A stretch of 64,000 nucleotides of DNA, taken from the NCBI RefSeq assembly GCF_006494815.1, contig NZ_CP041091.1, forward strand, positions 310,001 through 374,000, read 5' to 3'. Below are positions 8,277 through 17,700 of this stretch, piece by piece. The DNA comes from Nocardioides sambongensis. Its GTDB lineage: Bacteria; Actinomycetota; Actinomycetes; Propionibacteriales; Nocardioidaceae. Made by a program: the position numbers and the translations under genes. Under the pieces are notes generated by a model that saw only the letters and a list, made by a program, of their open reading frames with translations, did no database searches and was not told the origin of the DNA. Positions within the stretch are counted from its first letter, which is position 1. Each line of letters opens with the position of its first letter.

Positions 8277-9554
8277 GTGGCACGTATCGGTGACGGAGGC
8301 GACCTGTTGAAGTGCTCTTTCTGCGGAAAGAGCCAGAAGCAGGTGAAGAAGCTCATCGCCGGCCCCGGCGTCTACATCTGCGACGAGTGCATCGACCTCT
8401 GCAACGAGATCATCGAGGAGGAGCTCGCCGAGGGATCGGACGTCGAGCTCGCCGAGCTGCCCAAGCCGCGCGAGATCTTCGAGTTCCTGAACTCCTACGT
8501 GATCGGCCAGGAGCAGGCGAAGAAGTCCCTCGCCGTCGCCGTCTACAACCACTACAAGCGGGTCCAGGCGGGCGTGCAGCCGGCCGGCGGCAAGCACAAC
8601 AAGGACGAGATCGTCGAGGTCGCCAAGTCCAACATCCTGGTGATCGGCCCGACCGGTTGCGGCAAGACCTACCTGGCGCAGACCCTGGCCCGGATGCTCA
8701 ACGTGCCGTTCGCGATCGCGGACGCCACGGCGCTCACCGAGGCCGGCTATGTCGGTGAGGACGTCGAGAACATCCTGCTGAAGCTGATCCAGGCGGCCGA
8801 CTACGACGTGAAGAAGGCCGAGACCGGGATCATCTACATCGATGAGATCGACAAGGTCGCCCGCAAGGCGGAGAACCCGTCGATCACCCGCGACGTCTCG
8901 GGCGAGGGCGTGCAGCAGGCGCTGCTGAAGATCATCGAGGGCACCACGGCCTCGGTGCCGCCCCAGGGCGGGCGCAAGCACCCGCACCAGGAGTTCATCC
9001 AGATCGACACCACGAACATCCTGTTCGTGGTCGGCGGTGCCTTCGCGGGGCTCGAGCACATCATCGAGCAGCGGGTCGGCAAGAAGTCGCTCGGCTTCAC
9101 CGCCGAGGTGAGGGGCAAGGCCGAGCGCGACGCCGACGACCTCCTCCAGCAGGTGCGTCCCGAGGACCTCACCAAGTTCGGACTGATCCCCGAGTTCATC
9201 GGTCGGCTGCCGCTGATCGCCTGCGTCAACAAGCTCGACCGCGAGGCCCTGGTGCAGATCCTGACCGAGCCGCGCAACGCCCTGGTCAAGCAATACCGCA
9301 AGCTCTTCGAGCTCGACGGCGTCGAGCTCGAGTTCACCGAGGACGCCGTCGAGGCGATCGCGGACAAGGCGATGGAGCGGGGCACCGGAGCGCGGGGCCT
9401 GCGCGCGATCATCGAGGAGGTGCTCCTCCACGTGATGTACGAGGTGCCCTCCCGCGGTGACGTGGAGAAGGTCGTGCTCACCCGCGAGGTGGTCGACGAC
9501 GACGCCGCTCCGACGCTGGTGCTGCGCGAGACCAAGAAGAAGAAGTCCGCCTGA
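8277..9554 (+). CDS. clpX: ClpX, ATP-dependent unfoldase of the Clp protease
   Basis: An AAA+ unfoldase that feeds substrates to ClpP. The GTG start follows AGGAGG at 8264-8269. The N-terminal zinc-binding domain has CSFC (residues 13-16) and CDEC (35-38). Walker A GPTGCGKT is near residues 124-131 and Walker B IIYIDEID near 185. The VGEDVENI and pore-loop region GYVGED are present, and the sensor 2 arginine lies in GTGARGLR. The IGF-type ClpP-binding loop appears as KKSLGFTAE. Length of 425 residues is normal. A convergent terminator separates it from valS. Confidence 0.96.
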   Translation: MARIGDGGDLLKCSFCGKSQKQVKKLIAGPGVYICDECIDLCNEIIEEELAEGSDVELAELPKPREIFEFLNSYVIGQEQAKKSLAVAVYNHYKRVQAGVQPAGGKHNKDEIVEVAKSNILVIGPTGCGKTYLAQTLARMLNVPFAIADATALTEAGYVGEDVENILLKLIQAADYDVKKAETGIIYIDEIDKVARKAENPSITRDVSGEGVQQALLKIIEGTTASVPPQGGRKHPHQEFIQIDTTNILFVVGGAFAGLEHIIEQRVGKKSLGFTAEVRGKAERDADDLLQQVRPEDLTKFGLIPEFIGRLPLIACVNKLDREALVQILTEPRNALVKQYRKLFELDGVELEFTEDAVEAIADKAMERGTGARGLRAIIEEVLLHVMYEVPSRGDVEKVVLTREVVDDDAAPTLVLRETKKKKSA

Positions 9555-9659
9555 GCCAGCACGGTCTCAGCCGGCACCGCCTGAAGCAACACGGTCCGAG
9601 CGAGTCCGGCCCAGCGACGCCGGGCTGATCCCGGTCGGCGTGAAGGCCGAGGACGCAGA

Positions 9660-9692
9660 AACGGCGGCCGCCCCCTCCGGGCGGCCGCCGTT
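9660..9692. terminator. Convergent terminator between clpX and valS
   Basis: A 13-base-pair perfect stem (9660-9672 with 9680-9692), loop of 7 bases, with A and T at the two outer ends. It serves genes arriving from both sides. Confidence 0.8.
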
Positions 9693-9724
9693 CCTCGTGG
9701 TCGGCAGAGATCGGCAGGGGCCGG

Positions 9725-12361
9725 TCAGGCCTTCTGGTCGGTGTCGGGCTGTTCGGCCAGCTCGGCGGCGACGGCGAGCTCGTCGGCGCCAGCGTCGACG
9801 GTGAAGGTCAGCTCGCCGACGACCTTGCCGGCGGCTCGCAGGTCGGCCGCGGCGAACTCGGCGTCGCGGACCGCCTTCTCCGGGCCGGTCACGGTGACCG
9901 AGGCCAGCGGCGTCTTCATCGCGACCTTGGCCTGCGACTTCACGCCACGGATGCCGGTGAGCGCGGCCGCCACCGCGTCGATGATCCGGGCGTCCTCCGC
10001 CGCCGCGGAGCCGAGCGCGCCGACCACCGGCCACGGGGCGCGGTGCACCGAGCCGGGCCGCCACCAGGACCAGACCTCCTCGGTGACGTAGGGCAGGAAG
10101 GGCGCGAGCAGGCGCAGCTGGACCTCCAGCGCGACGGCGAGCGTCGCCTTGGCCGACTCGGTGGCCTTCTCGCCCTCCTCGCCGTAGGCGCGCTCCTTGA
10201 CCAGCTCCAGGTAGTCGTCGCAGAACTCCCAGAAGAACTTCTCGGTGACCTCGAGCGCGGTCGTGTAGTCGTAGGCGTCGAAGGCCTCCGTCGCCCGCAC
10301 CACGATCTGCGCCAGCCGGCCGATCAGCGCGCAGTCGACCTTCTCGGTGATCGCGACGGTCGAGAGCTCGGTGGCCTTCACCCCGCCGAGCACGAACTTC
10401 GACGCGTTGAGCACCTTCATCGCCAGCCGGCGGCCGACCTTCATCTGCTTCTCGTCGAAGGGGGAGTCCAGCCCGGGCCGGGCGATCGCCGCACGCCACC
10501 GCACGGCGTCGGCGCCGTACTTGTCCAGGATCTCGTTGGGCACCACGACGTTGCCCTTGGACTTCGACATCTTCTTGCGGTCCGGGTCCACGATGAATCC
10601 GGAGATCATCGCGTGCGACCACGGAGCGGCGTCGTTCTCGAAGTGCGCGCGCACCACGCGGGAGAAGAGCCAGGTGCGGATGATGTCGTGCGCGTGGGTG
10701 CACAGGTCCATCGGGAAGATCCGCTGCCACAGGTCGTCGTCGCTCTCCCAGCCGCCGGCGATGTGCGGGGTCAACGACGAGGTCGCCCAGGTGTCCATCA
10801 CGTCCGGGTCGCCGATGAAGCCGCCCGGCACGCCGCGCTGCTCCTCGGTGTAGCCCTCGGGCGCCTGCGTCGACGGGTCGATCGGCAGCTGCTCCTCGGT
10901 GGGCAGCAGCGGGTTGTCGTAGTCCGGTTCGCCCTCGGCGTCGAGCCGGTACCAGACCGGGAAGGGGATGCCGAAGAACCGCTGGCGGGAGATCAGCCAG
11001 TCGCCGTTGAGGCCGCCGACCCAGTTGTCGAAGCGGTGCTTCATGTGGGTGGGCAGCCACTCGATCTCGGCGCCGCGGGCCAGCATCGCGTTGCGGATGT
11101 CGGCGTCGCGGCCGCCGTTCTTCACGTACCACTGGCGGGTGGAGACGATCTCGAGCGGCTTGTCGCCCTTCTCGTAGAAGTTCGCCATCCGCTGGGTGCT
11201 CTTCGGGTCGCCGTCCAGGTCACCGGTCTCGCGGAGCTTGGCGACCATCGCCTCGCGGGCGGAGTGGACGGTCTTGCCCTTCAGGTCCTCGTACGCCGCG
11301 GCGGCGGCCTCGCCCGCGAGCCACTCCGGGGTGTCCCGGGTGAAGCGGCCGTCGCGGCCGATGACGGTGCGCACCGGCAGCTGCAGCTCGCGCCACCACT
11401 GCACGTCGGTGAGGTCGCCGAAGGTGCAGCACATCGCGATGCCGGCGCCCTTGTCCGGCTCGGCGGCCGGGTGCGCCAGGACGGGCACCTCCACCCCGAA
11501 GACCGGCGAGGTGACGGTGGTGCCGAACAGGTCGGCGTACCGCTCGTCGTCGGGGTGCGCGATCAGCGCGACGACGCTGGCGATCAGCTCCGGGCGGGTG
11601 GTCTCGATGTAGAGGGGCGATCCGTCGGGGCGGTGGTAGGCGACCCGGTGGTAGGCGCCGGCGTACTCCCGCGCCTCGAGCTCGGCCTGGGCGACCGCGG
11701 TCTGGAAGGTGACGTCCCACAGGGTCGGCGCCTTCTGCAGGTAGGCCTCCCCACGCGCGAGGTTGCGCAGGAACGCCCGCTGGCTGACGGTCTGCGCCTT
11801 CGGGCCGATCGTGGTGTAGGTGGTGTCCCAGTCGACGCTGAGGCCGAGGGTGCGCCACAGCGACTCGAAGACCTGCTCGTCCTTCTCCACCAGCTGCTCG
11901 CAGAGCGCGATGAAGTTCGGACGGCTGATCGGGACCTGTCGCTTCGGGTCCGGCTTCTCCGGCGGGGTGAAGTCGGGGTCGAACGGCAGGCTCGGGTCGC
12001 AGCGGACGCCGAAGTAGTTCTGCACCCGACGCTCGGTGGGCAGACCGTTGTCGTCCCAGCCCATCGGGTAGAAGACGGACTTGCCCTGCATCCGCTGGTA
12101 GCGGGCGATCAGGTCGGTGTGGGTGTAGGAGAAGACGTGGCCCACGTGGAGGCTGCCGGAGACGGTCGGCGGCGGGGTGTCGATGGCGTAGACGTTGTCC
12201 CGCGGCTGCGTCCGGTCGAAGGCGTAGGTCGCCTCGTCCTTCCACCGCTCGGCCCACTTCTGCTCCAGGCCCTCGAGCGCAGGCTTCTCGGGTACGGCGA
12301 CGACGGGGGCCGTCGTGGCCGGTGTCGTCTCCGCTGCCTGGCTGTCCTGGGTCGTTTCCAT
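9725..12361 (-). CDS. valS: Valyl-tRNA synthetase
   Basis: A class I aminoacyl-tRNA synthetase. The HIGH-type motif is [15 protein letters not shown] near residue 70 and the KMSKS motif is KKMSKSKGN near residue 580. [13 protein letters not shown] and [19 protein letters not shown] mark ValS and not IleS or LeuS. An editing domain lies between them. A C-terminal anticodon-binding domain and a short tail complete a protein of about 878 residues. The start is uncertain. A GTG at 12367 is only 2 bases from the -10-like TAGGAT (12375-12370), while the ATG at 12361 is 8 bases from it, which fits leaderless initiation. I chose the ATG. Confidence 0.93.
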   Translation of the reverse strand: METTQDSQAAETTPATTAPVVAVPEKPALEGLEQKWAERWKDEATYAFDRTQPRDNVYAIDTPPPTVSGSLHVGHVFSYTHTDLIARYQRMQGKSVFYPMGWDDNGLPTERRVQNYFGVRCDPSLPFDPDFTPPEKPDPKRQVPISRPNFIALCEQLVEKDEQVFESLWRTLGLSVDWDTTYTTIGPKAQTVSQRAFLRNLARGEAYLQKAPTLWDVTFQTAVAQAELEAREYAGAYHRVAYHRPDGSPLYIETTRPELIASVVALIAHPDDERYADLFGTTVTSPVFGVEVPVLAHPAAEPDKGAGIAMCCTFGDLTDVQWWRELQLPVRTVIGRDGRFTRDTPEWLAGEAAAAAYEDLKGKTVHSAREAMVAKLRETGDLDGDPKSTQRMANFYEKGDKPLEIVSTRQWYVKNGGRDADIRNAMLARGAEIEWLPTHMKHRFDNWVGGLNGDWLISRQRFFGIPFPVWYRLDAEGEPDYDNPLLPTEEQLPIDPSTQAPEGYTEEQRGVPGGFIGDPDVMDTWATSSLTPHIAGGWESDDDLWQRIFPMDLCTHAHDIIRTWLFSRVVRAHFENDAAPWSHAMISGFIVDPDRKKMSKSKGNVVVPNEILDKYGADAVRWRAAIARPGLDSPFDEKQMKVGRRLAMKVLNASKFVLGGVKATELSTVAITEKVDCALIGRLAQIVVRATEAFDAYDYTTALEVTEKFFWEFCDDYLELVKERAYGEEGEKATESAKATLAVALEVQLRLLAPFLPYVTEEVWSWWRPGSVHRAPWPVVGALGSAAAEDARIIDAVAAALTGIRGVKSQAKVAMKTPLASVTVTGPEKAVRDAEFAAADLRAAGKVVGELTFTVDAGADELAVAAELAEQPDTDQKA

Positions 12362-12422
12362 GGACACAAATCCTAGAGCGCTGCAGGTCGGAGCCCGAAT
12401 CGGACCGCGTTACCATCGCCCG

Positions 12423-13661
12423 GTGCGTTCACTCCTGCTCCCGATCGCCACCCTGTTCGCCCTCGTCCTGACCGCCCTCCCGGGCGCCCCGGTGCAGGCC
12501 GCGACGGCCGATCCCGCCGGACCGGCGGCCGCTGGGGCGGGTGTCGCGATGGCCGTCGACGACCCGCCCGCGCGCCGTCCGGTGGGCCGGGCGAGCGCCC
12601 TGACGCTGCAGGGACGCGGCTACGGCCACGGCCACGGGCTGTCCCAGTACGGCGCCCAGGGCGCCGCCAGCCAGCACGGCAGGAGCTATCGCCAGATCCT
12701 CTCCTTCTACTACCCGGGGCTGCGGCTCGGTCGGGCCGGCGGCAGCATCCGGGTGCTGATCACCGCGGACACCACCGACGACGTGGTGGTGCGCCACGCG
12801 GCAGGCCTCCGGTTCCGCCAGGTCGCCGGCGGCCGGACCTGGAAGCTCGGCCGCGCCGGCGCCGAGCGCTGGCGGATCACCGCGGTCGGCGGGCGCAGCC
12901 GGCTCTCCGTGCTGGACGGTGGCTGGCACACCGTCCGCACGGTGCGCGGCGAGGCCGAGTTCGCCAGCAGCGGCAAGCCACTGCGCTTGGTCACGCCGTC
13001 GGGGACGCGTGCCTACGCCGGCGCGCTGCGATCGAGCATCGTCGCCGGCGGCCGGGCCACGGTCAACGTGCTCAGCATGGAGGCCTACCTGCGCGGCGTC
13101 GTACCGCTGGAGGTGCCGGCGCTGTGGCACCCCCAGGCGGTGCGGTCCCAGGCCGTCGCGGCGCGCACGTACGCCGCCTTCGAGCGAGCGTCCAACGCCA
13201 AGGACGCCTACCACCTCTGCGACACCTCCTCCTGCCAGGTCTACGGCGGCGTCGGGCAGTCGCACCCGGCCTCCGACCGCGCGATCAGGGCCACCCGCCG
13301 GCAGGTGCTGCGCACCAAGGGCGGCGCCCTGGCCTTCACCCAGTTCTCCGCGAGCAACGGCGGCTGGACGACGAAGGGCTCGTTCGGCTACCTGCGGGCC
13401 CGGCAGGACCCGTGGGACCGGTGGTCCGGGAATCCCTACCGGAGCTGGAAGCACGGTCTGGCCGCAGGCGCCATCGAGAACGTCTATCCCGGGATCGGCG
13501 ACTACCGGCGGGTGCGGATCGTCAAGCGGGACGGCAACGGGGCCTGGGGCGGCCGGGTGGTCTCGATCCGGGTGATCGGGTCGGCCGGCTCCACCACGGT
13601 CAGTGGCGACGCCTTCCGGATCGCGTTCGGGCTGCGGTCGACCTGGTTCAGGGTCGCCTGA
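12423..13661 (+). CDS. Secreted SpoIID/LytB-domain protein
   Basis: The GTG at 12423 begins a clear signal peptide, RSLLLPIATLFALVLTALPG, with cleavage plausible at PVQA. TACCAT at 12411-12416 ends 6 bases upstream, so initiation is probably leaderless. The mature protein has a SpoIID/LytB domain (about residues 70-330) with GRGYGHGHGLSQYGAQG, MEAYLRGVVPLEVP and ARTYA motifs. SpoIID of Bacillus is a lytic transglycosylase acting on denuded glycan; the homologues in non-sporulating actinobacteria are secreted wall hydrolase-like proteins of unclear substrate. A second Cys pair (HLCDTSSCQVYGG) is present. The stop overlaps the convergent benE-like gene by 14 bases. Confidence 0.85.
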   Translation: MRSLLLPIATLFALVLTALPGAPVQAATADPAGPAAAGAGVAMAVDDPPARRPVGRASALTLQGRGYGHGHGLSQYGAQGAASQHGRSYRQILSFYYPGLRLGRAGGSIRVLITADTTDDVVVRHAAGLRFRQVAGGRTWKLGRAGAERWRITAVGGRSRLSVLDGGWHTVRTVRGEAEFASSGKPLRLVTPSGTRAYAGALRSSIVAGGRATVNVLSMEAYLRGVVPLEVPALWHPQAVRSQAVAARTYAAFERASNAKDAYHLCDTSSCQVYGGVGQSHPASDRAIRATRRQVLRTKGGALAFTQFSASNGGWTTKGSFGYLRARQDPWDRWSGNPYRSWKHGLAAGAIENVYPGIGDYRRVRIVKRDGNGAWGGRVVSIRVIGSAGSTTVSGDAFRIAFGLRSTWFRVA

Positions 13662-14838
13662 CCCGGCGCGGCGGCGGTGACGCCTGGCTCGCCCGCCACC
13701 GCAGCACCCAGCGCAGGGCCAGGCCGACGACCAGTGCCCAGAACGCGGCCCCGACGCCACCGAGGGTGACGCCCGAGGCGGCGACGACCACCGTGGCGGC
13801 GGCGGCCTCGCGGTCGGCGGGGTCGGCCAGCGCGTCGGAGAGAGACGCGGCCAGGGTGCCGAGCAGGGCGAGGCCGGCCGCGGCCTGCATCACGCCTCCC
13901 GGGGCGGCGACCACCAGCGCGACCAGGCCGGTGCTGCCGACCGCGATCACCAGGTACGTCGCCGCCGCGGTGACGCTGGCGATCCACCGGCGCGACGGAT
14001 CACGTCCTGCGCTCGGGCCGGCGGTGAGGGCGGCGGTGATCGCGGCCAGGTTGATCGCGTGCCCGCCGGTGCCGGCTCCGGCCAGGGTGCCGAGGCCGGT
14101 GACGGTCAGCGTCTCGCGCCAGGGCACCCGGTAGCCGAAGCCCGCCATCACCGCGACGCCCGGCACGTTCTGCGAGGCCATGGTGACCACGTAGAGCGGC
14201 AGGGCGATACCGATCAGCGCGGCCCACGACCACTGCGGGGTGGTCCATTCCAGGTGGGGCCACCAGGAGTCGGCGCTGACGTCGGCGGTCAGGGCGACGG
14301 CCACCAGCGCGACGAGCAGGGCGCCCGGCACCGCCCAGCGCCGAGCGACGGCGAGCAGCACGACCCAGGTCCCGACCACCGGGCCGACCACCGCGGGGTC
14401 GTCCACCAGGGCGGTGACCGGCGCGACGCAGAGCGGGAGCAGGACGCCGGCGAGCATCGCCTTGGCCAGGCTCGGCGGGATCGCCGCGACCAGGTCGCCC
14501 AGCCGGGGGAGCGCGGCGGTCAGCACGATCAGGACGCCGGTGACCGCGAAGGCGCCGACGGCGACGGGCCACCCGCCGGCGACCCCGGCCGAGGAGGCGA
14601 GCAGGGCCGCCCCCGGGGTGGACCATGCCAGCGAGATCGGCAGCCGGTGCCGGAGGCTGAGCCAGAGCATCCCGAGCGCCTGGGTGACGCAGAGGGTGAG
14701 CAGGCCGGATGCGGCCTGGGTGGGGGTGGCGCCCATCGCGGCCAGCCCGGCGAGCACGACGACGAAGGAGCTGCTGGTGCCGACGACGGCGGTGATCACG
14801 CCGGCGACGACGGGCCCGTGGTCGGTCTCGGTGGTCAA
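13648..14838 (-). CDS. BenE-family benzoate/H+ symporter-like membrane transporter
   Basis: A 396-residue polytopic protein with about 11-12 hydrophobic segments. The N-terminus (VVAGVITAVVGTSSSFVVVL) and LSLRHRLPISLAWSTPGAAL are characteristic of the BenE family, proton symporters for benzoate-like aromatic acids. The start codon is TTG at 14838. It is transcribed divergently from an XRE-cupin regulator across 73 bases that hold nested palindromes, so its expression is probably controlled by that regulator. No aromatic ring-cleavage genes are nearby, so the substrate is a family-based guess. Confidence 0.8.
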   Translation of the reverse strand: MTTETDHGPVVAGVITAVVGTSSSFVVVLAGLAAMGATPTQAASGLLTLCVTQALGMLWLSLRHRLPISLAWSTPGAALLASSAGVAGGWPVAVGAFAVTGVLIVLTAALPRLGDLVAAIPPSLAKAMLAGVLLPLCVAPVTALVDDPAVVGPVVGTWVVLLAVARRWAVPGALLVALVAVALTADVSADSWWPHLEWTTPQWSWAALIGIALPLYVVTMASQNVPGVAVMAGFGYRVPWRETLTVTGLGTLAGAGTGGHAINLAAITAALTAGPSAGRDPSRRWIASVTAAATYLVIAVGSTGLVALVVAAPGGVMQAAAGLALLGTLAASLSDALADPADREAAAATVVVAASGVTLGGVGAAFWALVVGLALRWVLRWRASQASPPPRRVRRP

Positions 14839-14853
14839 CGCGTCTCCCGGTGG

Positions 14854-14896
14854 CTAGGGTTCTGTATACAGAACGGTTCCGTTCACGGAACCCTAG
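14854..14896. promoter_or_regulatory. Nested palindromic operator between benE-like and XRE genes
   Basis: Three dyads lie within 43 bases. TTCTGTATACAGAA (14860-14873) is a perfect 14-base palindrome. GGTTCCG-TTCA-CGGAACC spans 14875-14892. The outer arms CTAGGGTTC (14854-14862) and GAACCCTAG (14888-14896) also pair. They sit centrally in the divergent promoter region, which fits binding of the adjacent XRE regulator. Confidence 0.65.
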
Positions 14897-14911
14897 TCGG
14901 AGGGGAGTCGG

Positions 14912-15496
14912 GTGGCGAACCAGGAGTCGGGGAGTGGAACGGCCGCCGACGACCTGCCGGCGACACGGGTGGGCGCGCGGATCCGCGCGTTGCGCTCCTC
15001 GCGCCGGCTCTCGTTGAGCGCGCTCGCCGAGCAGGCCGGGATCGGCAAGGGCTCCCTCTCCGAGCTGGAGACCGGTCGTCGCAACCCGACCCTGGACACC
15101 CTCTACGCCGTCGCCCGGCCGCTCGGCGTGCCCTTGGCGGCGTTGCTCGACGACCACGACGGCGCGACGATCACCTCGGCCGAGGGGGAGCGGGGCGGCA
15201 TGGTGGCCACCCGGGTGCGAGTGCTCCGTGGCCCCGCGACGGTCACCGAGGTCTACCTGCTGCGCCTCGCCCCGGGGGCGGTCCGCTCGTCACCGGCCCA
15301 CGTGGACGGCGTCGTCGAGCAGGTCGTGGTGCTCGCCGGCACCGCCGTGATCGAGTACGGCGACCAGCGCGCCCGGGTCGTCGCCGGTGAGCACCTCGCC
15401 TTCCCCGCCGACCGGCCGCACTCCTACCGGGCGGGCGAGGAGCCGGCCGAGATGGTCAACGTGATCGTCACGCCGACCTCGGGCGCTCAGGCGTAG
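14912..15496 (+). CDS. XRE-family regulator with C-terminal cupin domain
   Basis: A 194-residue protein with a helix-turn-helix (about residues 22-76; LSLSALAEQAGIGKGSLSELETGRRNPTLDTLY) and a C-terminal cupin (about 100-190; VVVLAGTAVIEYGD, GEHLAFPADRPHSY). This architecture binds a small ligand in the cupin and represses or activates a neighbouring transporter or catabolic gene. The GTG start at 14912 is preceded by AGGGGAG. The gene is divergent from the BenE-like transporter and most likely controls it. Its stop overlaps the convergent PemK-like gene by 10 bases. Confidence 0.85.
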   Translation: MANQESGSGTAADDLPATRVGARIRALRSSRRLSLSALAEQAGIGKGSLSELETGRRNPTLDTLYAVARPLGVPLAALLDDHDGATITSAEGERGGMVATRVRVLRGPATVTEVYLLRLAPGAVRSSPAHVDGVVEQVVVLAGTAVIEYGDQRARVVAGEHLAFPADRPHSYRAGEEPAEMVNVIVTPTSGAQA

Positions 15497-15882
15497 CGGG
15501 CGCGCGCGGCCAGCACGGCCGCGTAGATCTCCGGCGCCAGCGCCGCGCCCTCGCGCCGGACATCGGCCTCCCGGAGCACCACCAGTCGGTTCAGGCGCAC
15601 CTCGCTGGGCCGCCGCTCGCGGTCCCAGCCGCCCGACCCGACGTCCATCCAGAATCGTCCGGCCGCGGCCTCCTGGGCCGCGTCGCGATCGTGGTCCTTG
15701 CTGGTCAGCACCAGGCACTCGACCAGGGTGGTGCCGTCGCCGGCGCTCGTCGTACCGATCACCAGGACGGGGCGGTCCTTGCCCTGGCTCGGGTCGTCCT
15801 CGTAGGGCACCCACGCCCAGCAGACCTCGCCGGGGTCGGGGCGGCCGTCGGCCTCGGGACGGTACGACGCGGGCTCGGTCAC
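15487..15882 (-). CDS. PemK/MazF-like protein
   Basis: A protein of 131 residues. The segment PGEVCWAWVPYEDDPSQGKDRPVLVIG matches the N-terminal beta-barrel of PemK/MazF toxins (PGDIVWVD...KPRPVLVV), and LTSKDHDRD matches their conserved region following strand 3. The family includes mRNA interferases, but this type is often solitary in actinobacteria. No antitoxin gene (AbrB, RHH or Phd-like) is adjacent. The start is the GTG at 15882 because its GTGA overlaps the epimerase stop; a longer in-frame start exists. Whether it is an active toxin cannot be told from the sequence. Confidence 0.7.
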   Translation of the reverse strand: MTEPASYRPEADGRPDPGEVCWAWVPYEDDPSQGKDRPVLVIGTTSAGDGTTLVECLVLTSKDHDRDAAQEAAAGRFWMDVGSGGWDRERRPSEVRLNRLVVLREADVRREGAALAPEIYAAVLAARARYA

Positions 15883-16831
15883 GAGGCCATCCTGCCTCCC
15901 GCGGAGTCCTGTCCACGCCACCAGTCCACCGTGCGGCGAGCCGCCTCGGGGTGGGGGTCGGGGCGAGGTCGAGGGCGGTCTCGCTGGCCGCGGAGCTCAT
16001 CACGAACGGGGCGGTGAACTGGAAGGACAGCTCGGCCAGTTCGCGGGTGTCGGTGTGGACCAGGCCGAGCGCGGTCATCGCCCAGGCCGGGATCGTGCCG
16101 AGCGGGGGGACCGGGAGATCGGCGGCGTCGGCGAACGCGGTGACCAGCTCGCGCTGGGTCCGTGGCGCGGCGGTCGGTGCGTGCAGCACCCGCCCCCAGA
16201 GGTCCTCGCGGCCGGCGGCGCGGATCATCGCTGCCGCGAGGTCGGGCACGTAGGTCCAGGAGTGGGGCTGGTCCAGGGAGCCGACCACGCGGATCCGGCG
16301 GCCGGCGAGCACGGCCGGGACCATCCGCTCGCCGGCGTGGGAGGTGCGCACCCGGGGGCCGAAGAAGTCGGCGGCCACCACGCTCACCGTGGCGGTGTCG
16401 CTGGCGCGGCGGGCGGCGAGCAGGGCGGTGCGCACGCCCTGCTTGCCGTGGGTCGCCGTCCGCGGGGTCTCCTCGTCGATCGTGCCGCGCGCCCGCCCGT
16501 AGGAGTAGAGGCTCTCGGGGAAGATCACCGGCGCCCCCACCTTCCCCGCCGCGGCCAGGACGACCCGCTCGGTGGCGGGCAGCTCGGCGCGCCAGGTGGC
16601 GGCCCGGTAGCGCGAAGCGTGCACGCAGTGGTGCACCGCGGCCGCGCCGTCCAGGGCCGGTGCGATCGCCCCCGGCCGCGAGGCGTCCGCGCGCACCCGT
16701 TCGATCAACGGGTGGTCGGGTCCGCTCCCGGAGCGGGTGAGCAGGCGGACCGGGGTGCCCGCCCCGGCGAGCTGGGTGGCGACGGTGCTCCCGACGGGGC
16801 CGGCGCCGATGACGACGTGCAGGCGGTGCAT
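15879..16831 (-). CDS. NAD-dependent epimerase/dehydratase-family protein, apparent frameshift
   Basis: An extended short-chain dehydrogenase of about 317 residues. The Rossmann motif is VVIGAGPVGSTVATQL at the N-terminus. The usual YxxxK tyrosine region appears as FPESLYSYGRA. The frame runs correctly to LAPTPTP and then slips. One extra base in the G run at 15948-15951 (+ strand) restores a typical ending with TVDWW and a stop at 15879. The unshifted frame would run 600 bases antisense through other genes, which is not credible. The start ATG follows AGGACC. The stop overlaps the PemK-like start (GTGA). The divergent TetR gene likely regulates both. The substrate is unknown. Confidence 0.75.
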
Positions 16832-16853
16832 GGTGGGTCCTCTCGACGATGGA

Positions 16854-16868
16854 GAGAGCAGTGCTCTC
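16854..16868. promoter_or_regulatory. Operator 1 for the adjacent TetR regulator
   Basis: GAGAGCA-G-TGCTCTC is a perfect dyad with 7-base arms in the 125-base divergent gap between the epimerase and the TetR gene. Confidence 0.6.
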
Positions 16869-16903
16869 ACTTGCAGTCTGTGCGGGAGGGCCGGGAAAAG
16901 CAA

Positions 16904-16914
16904 GAGCACCGCTC
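16904..16914. promoter_or_regulatory. Operator 2 (half-conserved copy) for the TetR regulator
   Basis: GAGC-ACC-GCTC followed by AC resembles the core of the first dyad (AGAGCA..GCTC.CAC). Its centre lies about 48 bases from that of site 1, close to the start of the TetR gene, as expected for autoregulation. Confidence 0.4.
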
Positions 16915-16956
16915 ACATTTGTTGACGTCGCTCTCTCGGATCGGGACGATGGCGGC

Positions 16957-17655
16957 ATGACCACCCCGCGCCAGCGTGCCCGTGCCGCGACGATGCAGGA
17001 GATCATCCGGATCGGCCGACGCCACCTGGCCGAGCACGGTGCGGCCGCCCTCTCGCTGCGCGCCGTCGCTCGCGACCTCGGCGTCGTCTCCTCGGCGGTC
17101 TACCGCTACGTCGGCAGCCGCGACGAGCTGCTCACCCTGTTGCTCGTCGACGGATACGACGAGCTCGGGGCCAGTGTCGACCGCGCGCTGGCCGGCGTCG
17201 CCGCCGACGCCTTCCGCGAGCGGTTCCTGGTCGTCGGCCGGGCGGTGCGCGAGTGGGCGCTGCGGGAGCCGTCCACCTATGCGCTCCTCTACGGAGCGCC
17301 GGTCCCCGGCTACGCCGCGCCCGCGGAGCAGACCACCGGGCCCGGCACCCGGGTCCCCGCCACCCTGCTCGGCATCACCGCCGCCGCCGACGCCGCCGGG
17401 TGCCTGGACCCCGTCGACCCGGCGCCGGTCGGTGCGGGTCTCGCCGCCGGCCTCGCGGCGGTCCGCACCGAGTTCGACGCGCCGCTGCCCGACGAGGTCC
17501 TGGTCCGCGGCGTGCTGGCCTGGGTCTCGCTGTTCGGCGCGGTCAGCTTCGAGGTGTTCGGCCAGTACGGCCCGGATCGGATGGGCGACCCGGGCGAGCT
17601 CTTCGAGCACCACCTGGCCGGGCTCGCGGACCGGGTCGGGCTGCGCGACGCCTGA
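16957..17655 (+). CDS. TetR/AcrR-family regulator with WHG-type C-terminal domain
   Basis: A 232-residue regulator. The N-terminal HTH is LSLRAVARDLGVVSSAVYRYVGSRDELL (about residues 30-57). The C-terminal ligand/dimer domain has the REPSTYALLYGAPVPGY segment seen in the WHG-domain subgroup. The ATG at 16957 is used; the in-frame extension upstream would run through the operator region. A GACGAT hexamer 6 bases before the ATG is a possible degenerate -10 of a leaderless transcript. It is divergent from the epimerase/PemK-like pair and probably represses it and itself through two dyads. Confidence 0.85.
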   Translation: MTTPRQRARAATMQEIIRIGRRHLAEHGAAALSLRAVARDLGVVSSAVYRYVGSRDELLTLLLVDGYDELGASVDRALAGVAADAFRERFLVVGRAVREWALREPSTYALLYGAPVPGYAAPAEQTTGPGTRVPATLLGITAAADAAGCLDPVDPAPVGAGLAAGLAAVRTEFDAPLPDEVLVRGVLAWVSLFGAVSFEVFGQYGPDRMGDPGELFEHHLAGLADRVGLRDA

Positions 17656-17700
17656 CGCCGGTCGGCGCTGCCCGTCGCGGACCGCCCCGGGCCGCCGCGG

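Noticed and set aside
15290..15880. Extension of the epimerase frame through the PemK-like and XRE genes
   Set aside because: Composition is Arg/Pro/Gly-rich shadow sequence. A one-base correction gives the normal family ending at 15879 and a GTGA overlap.
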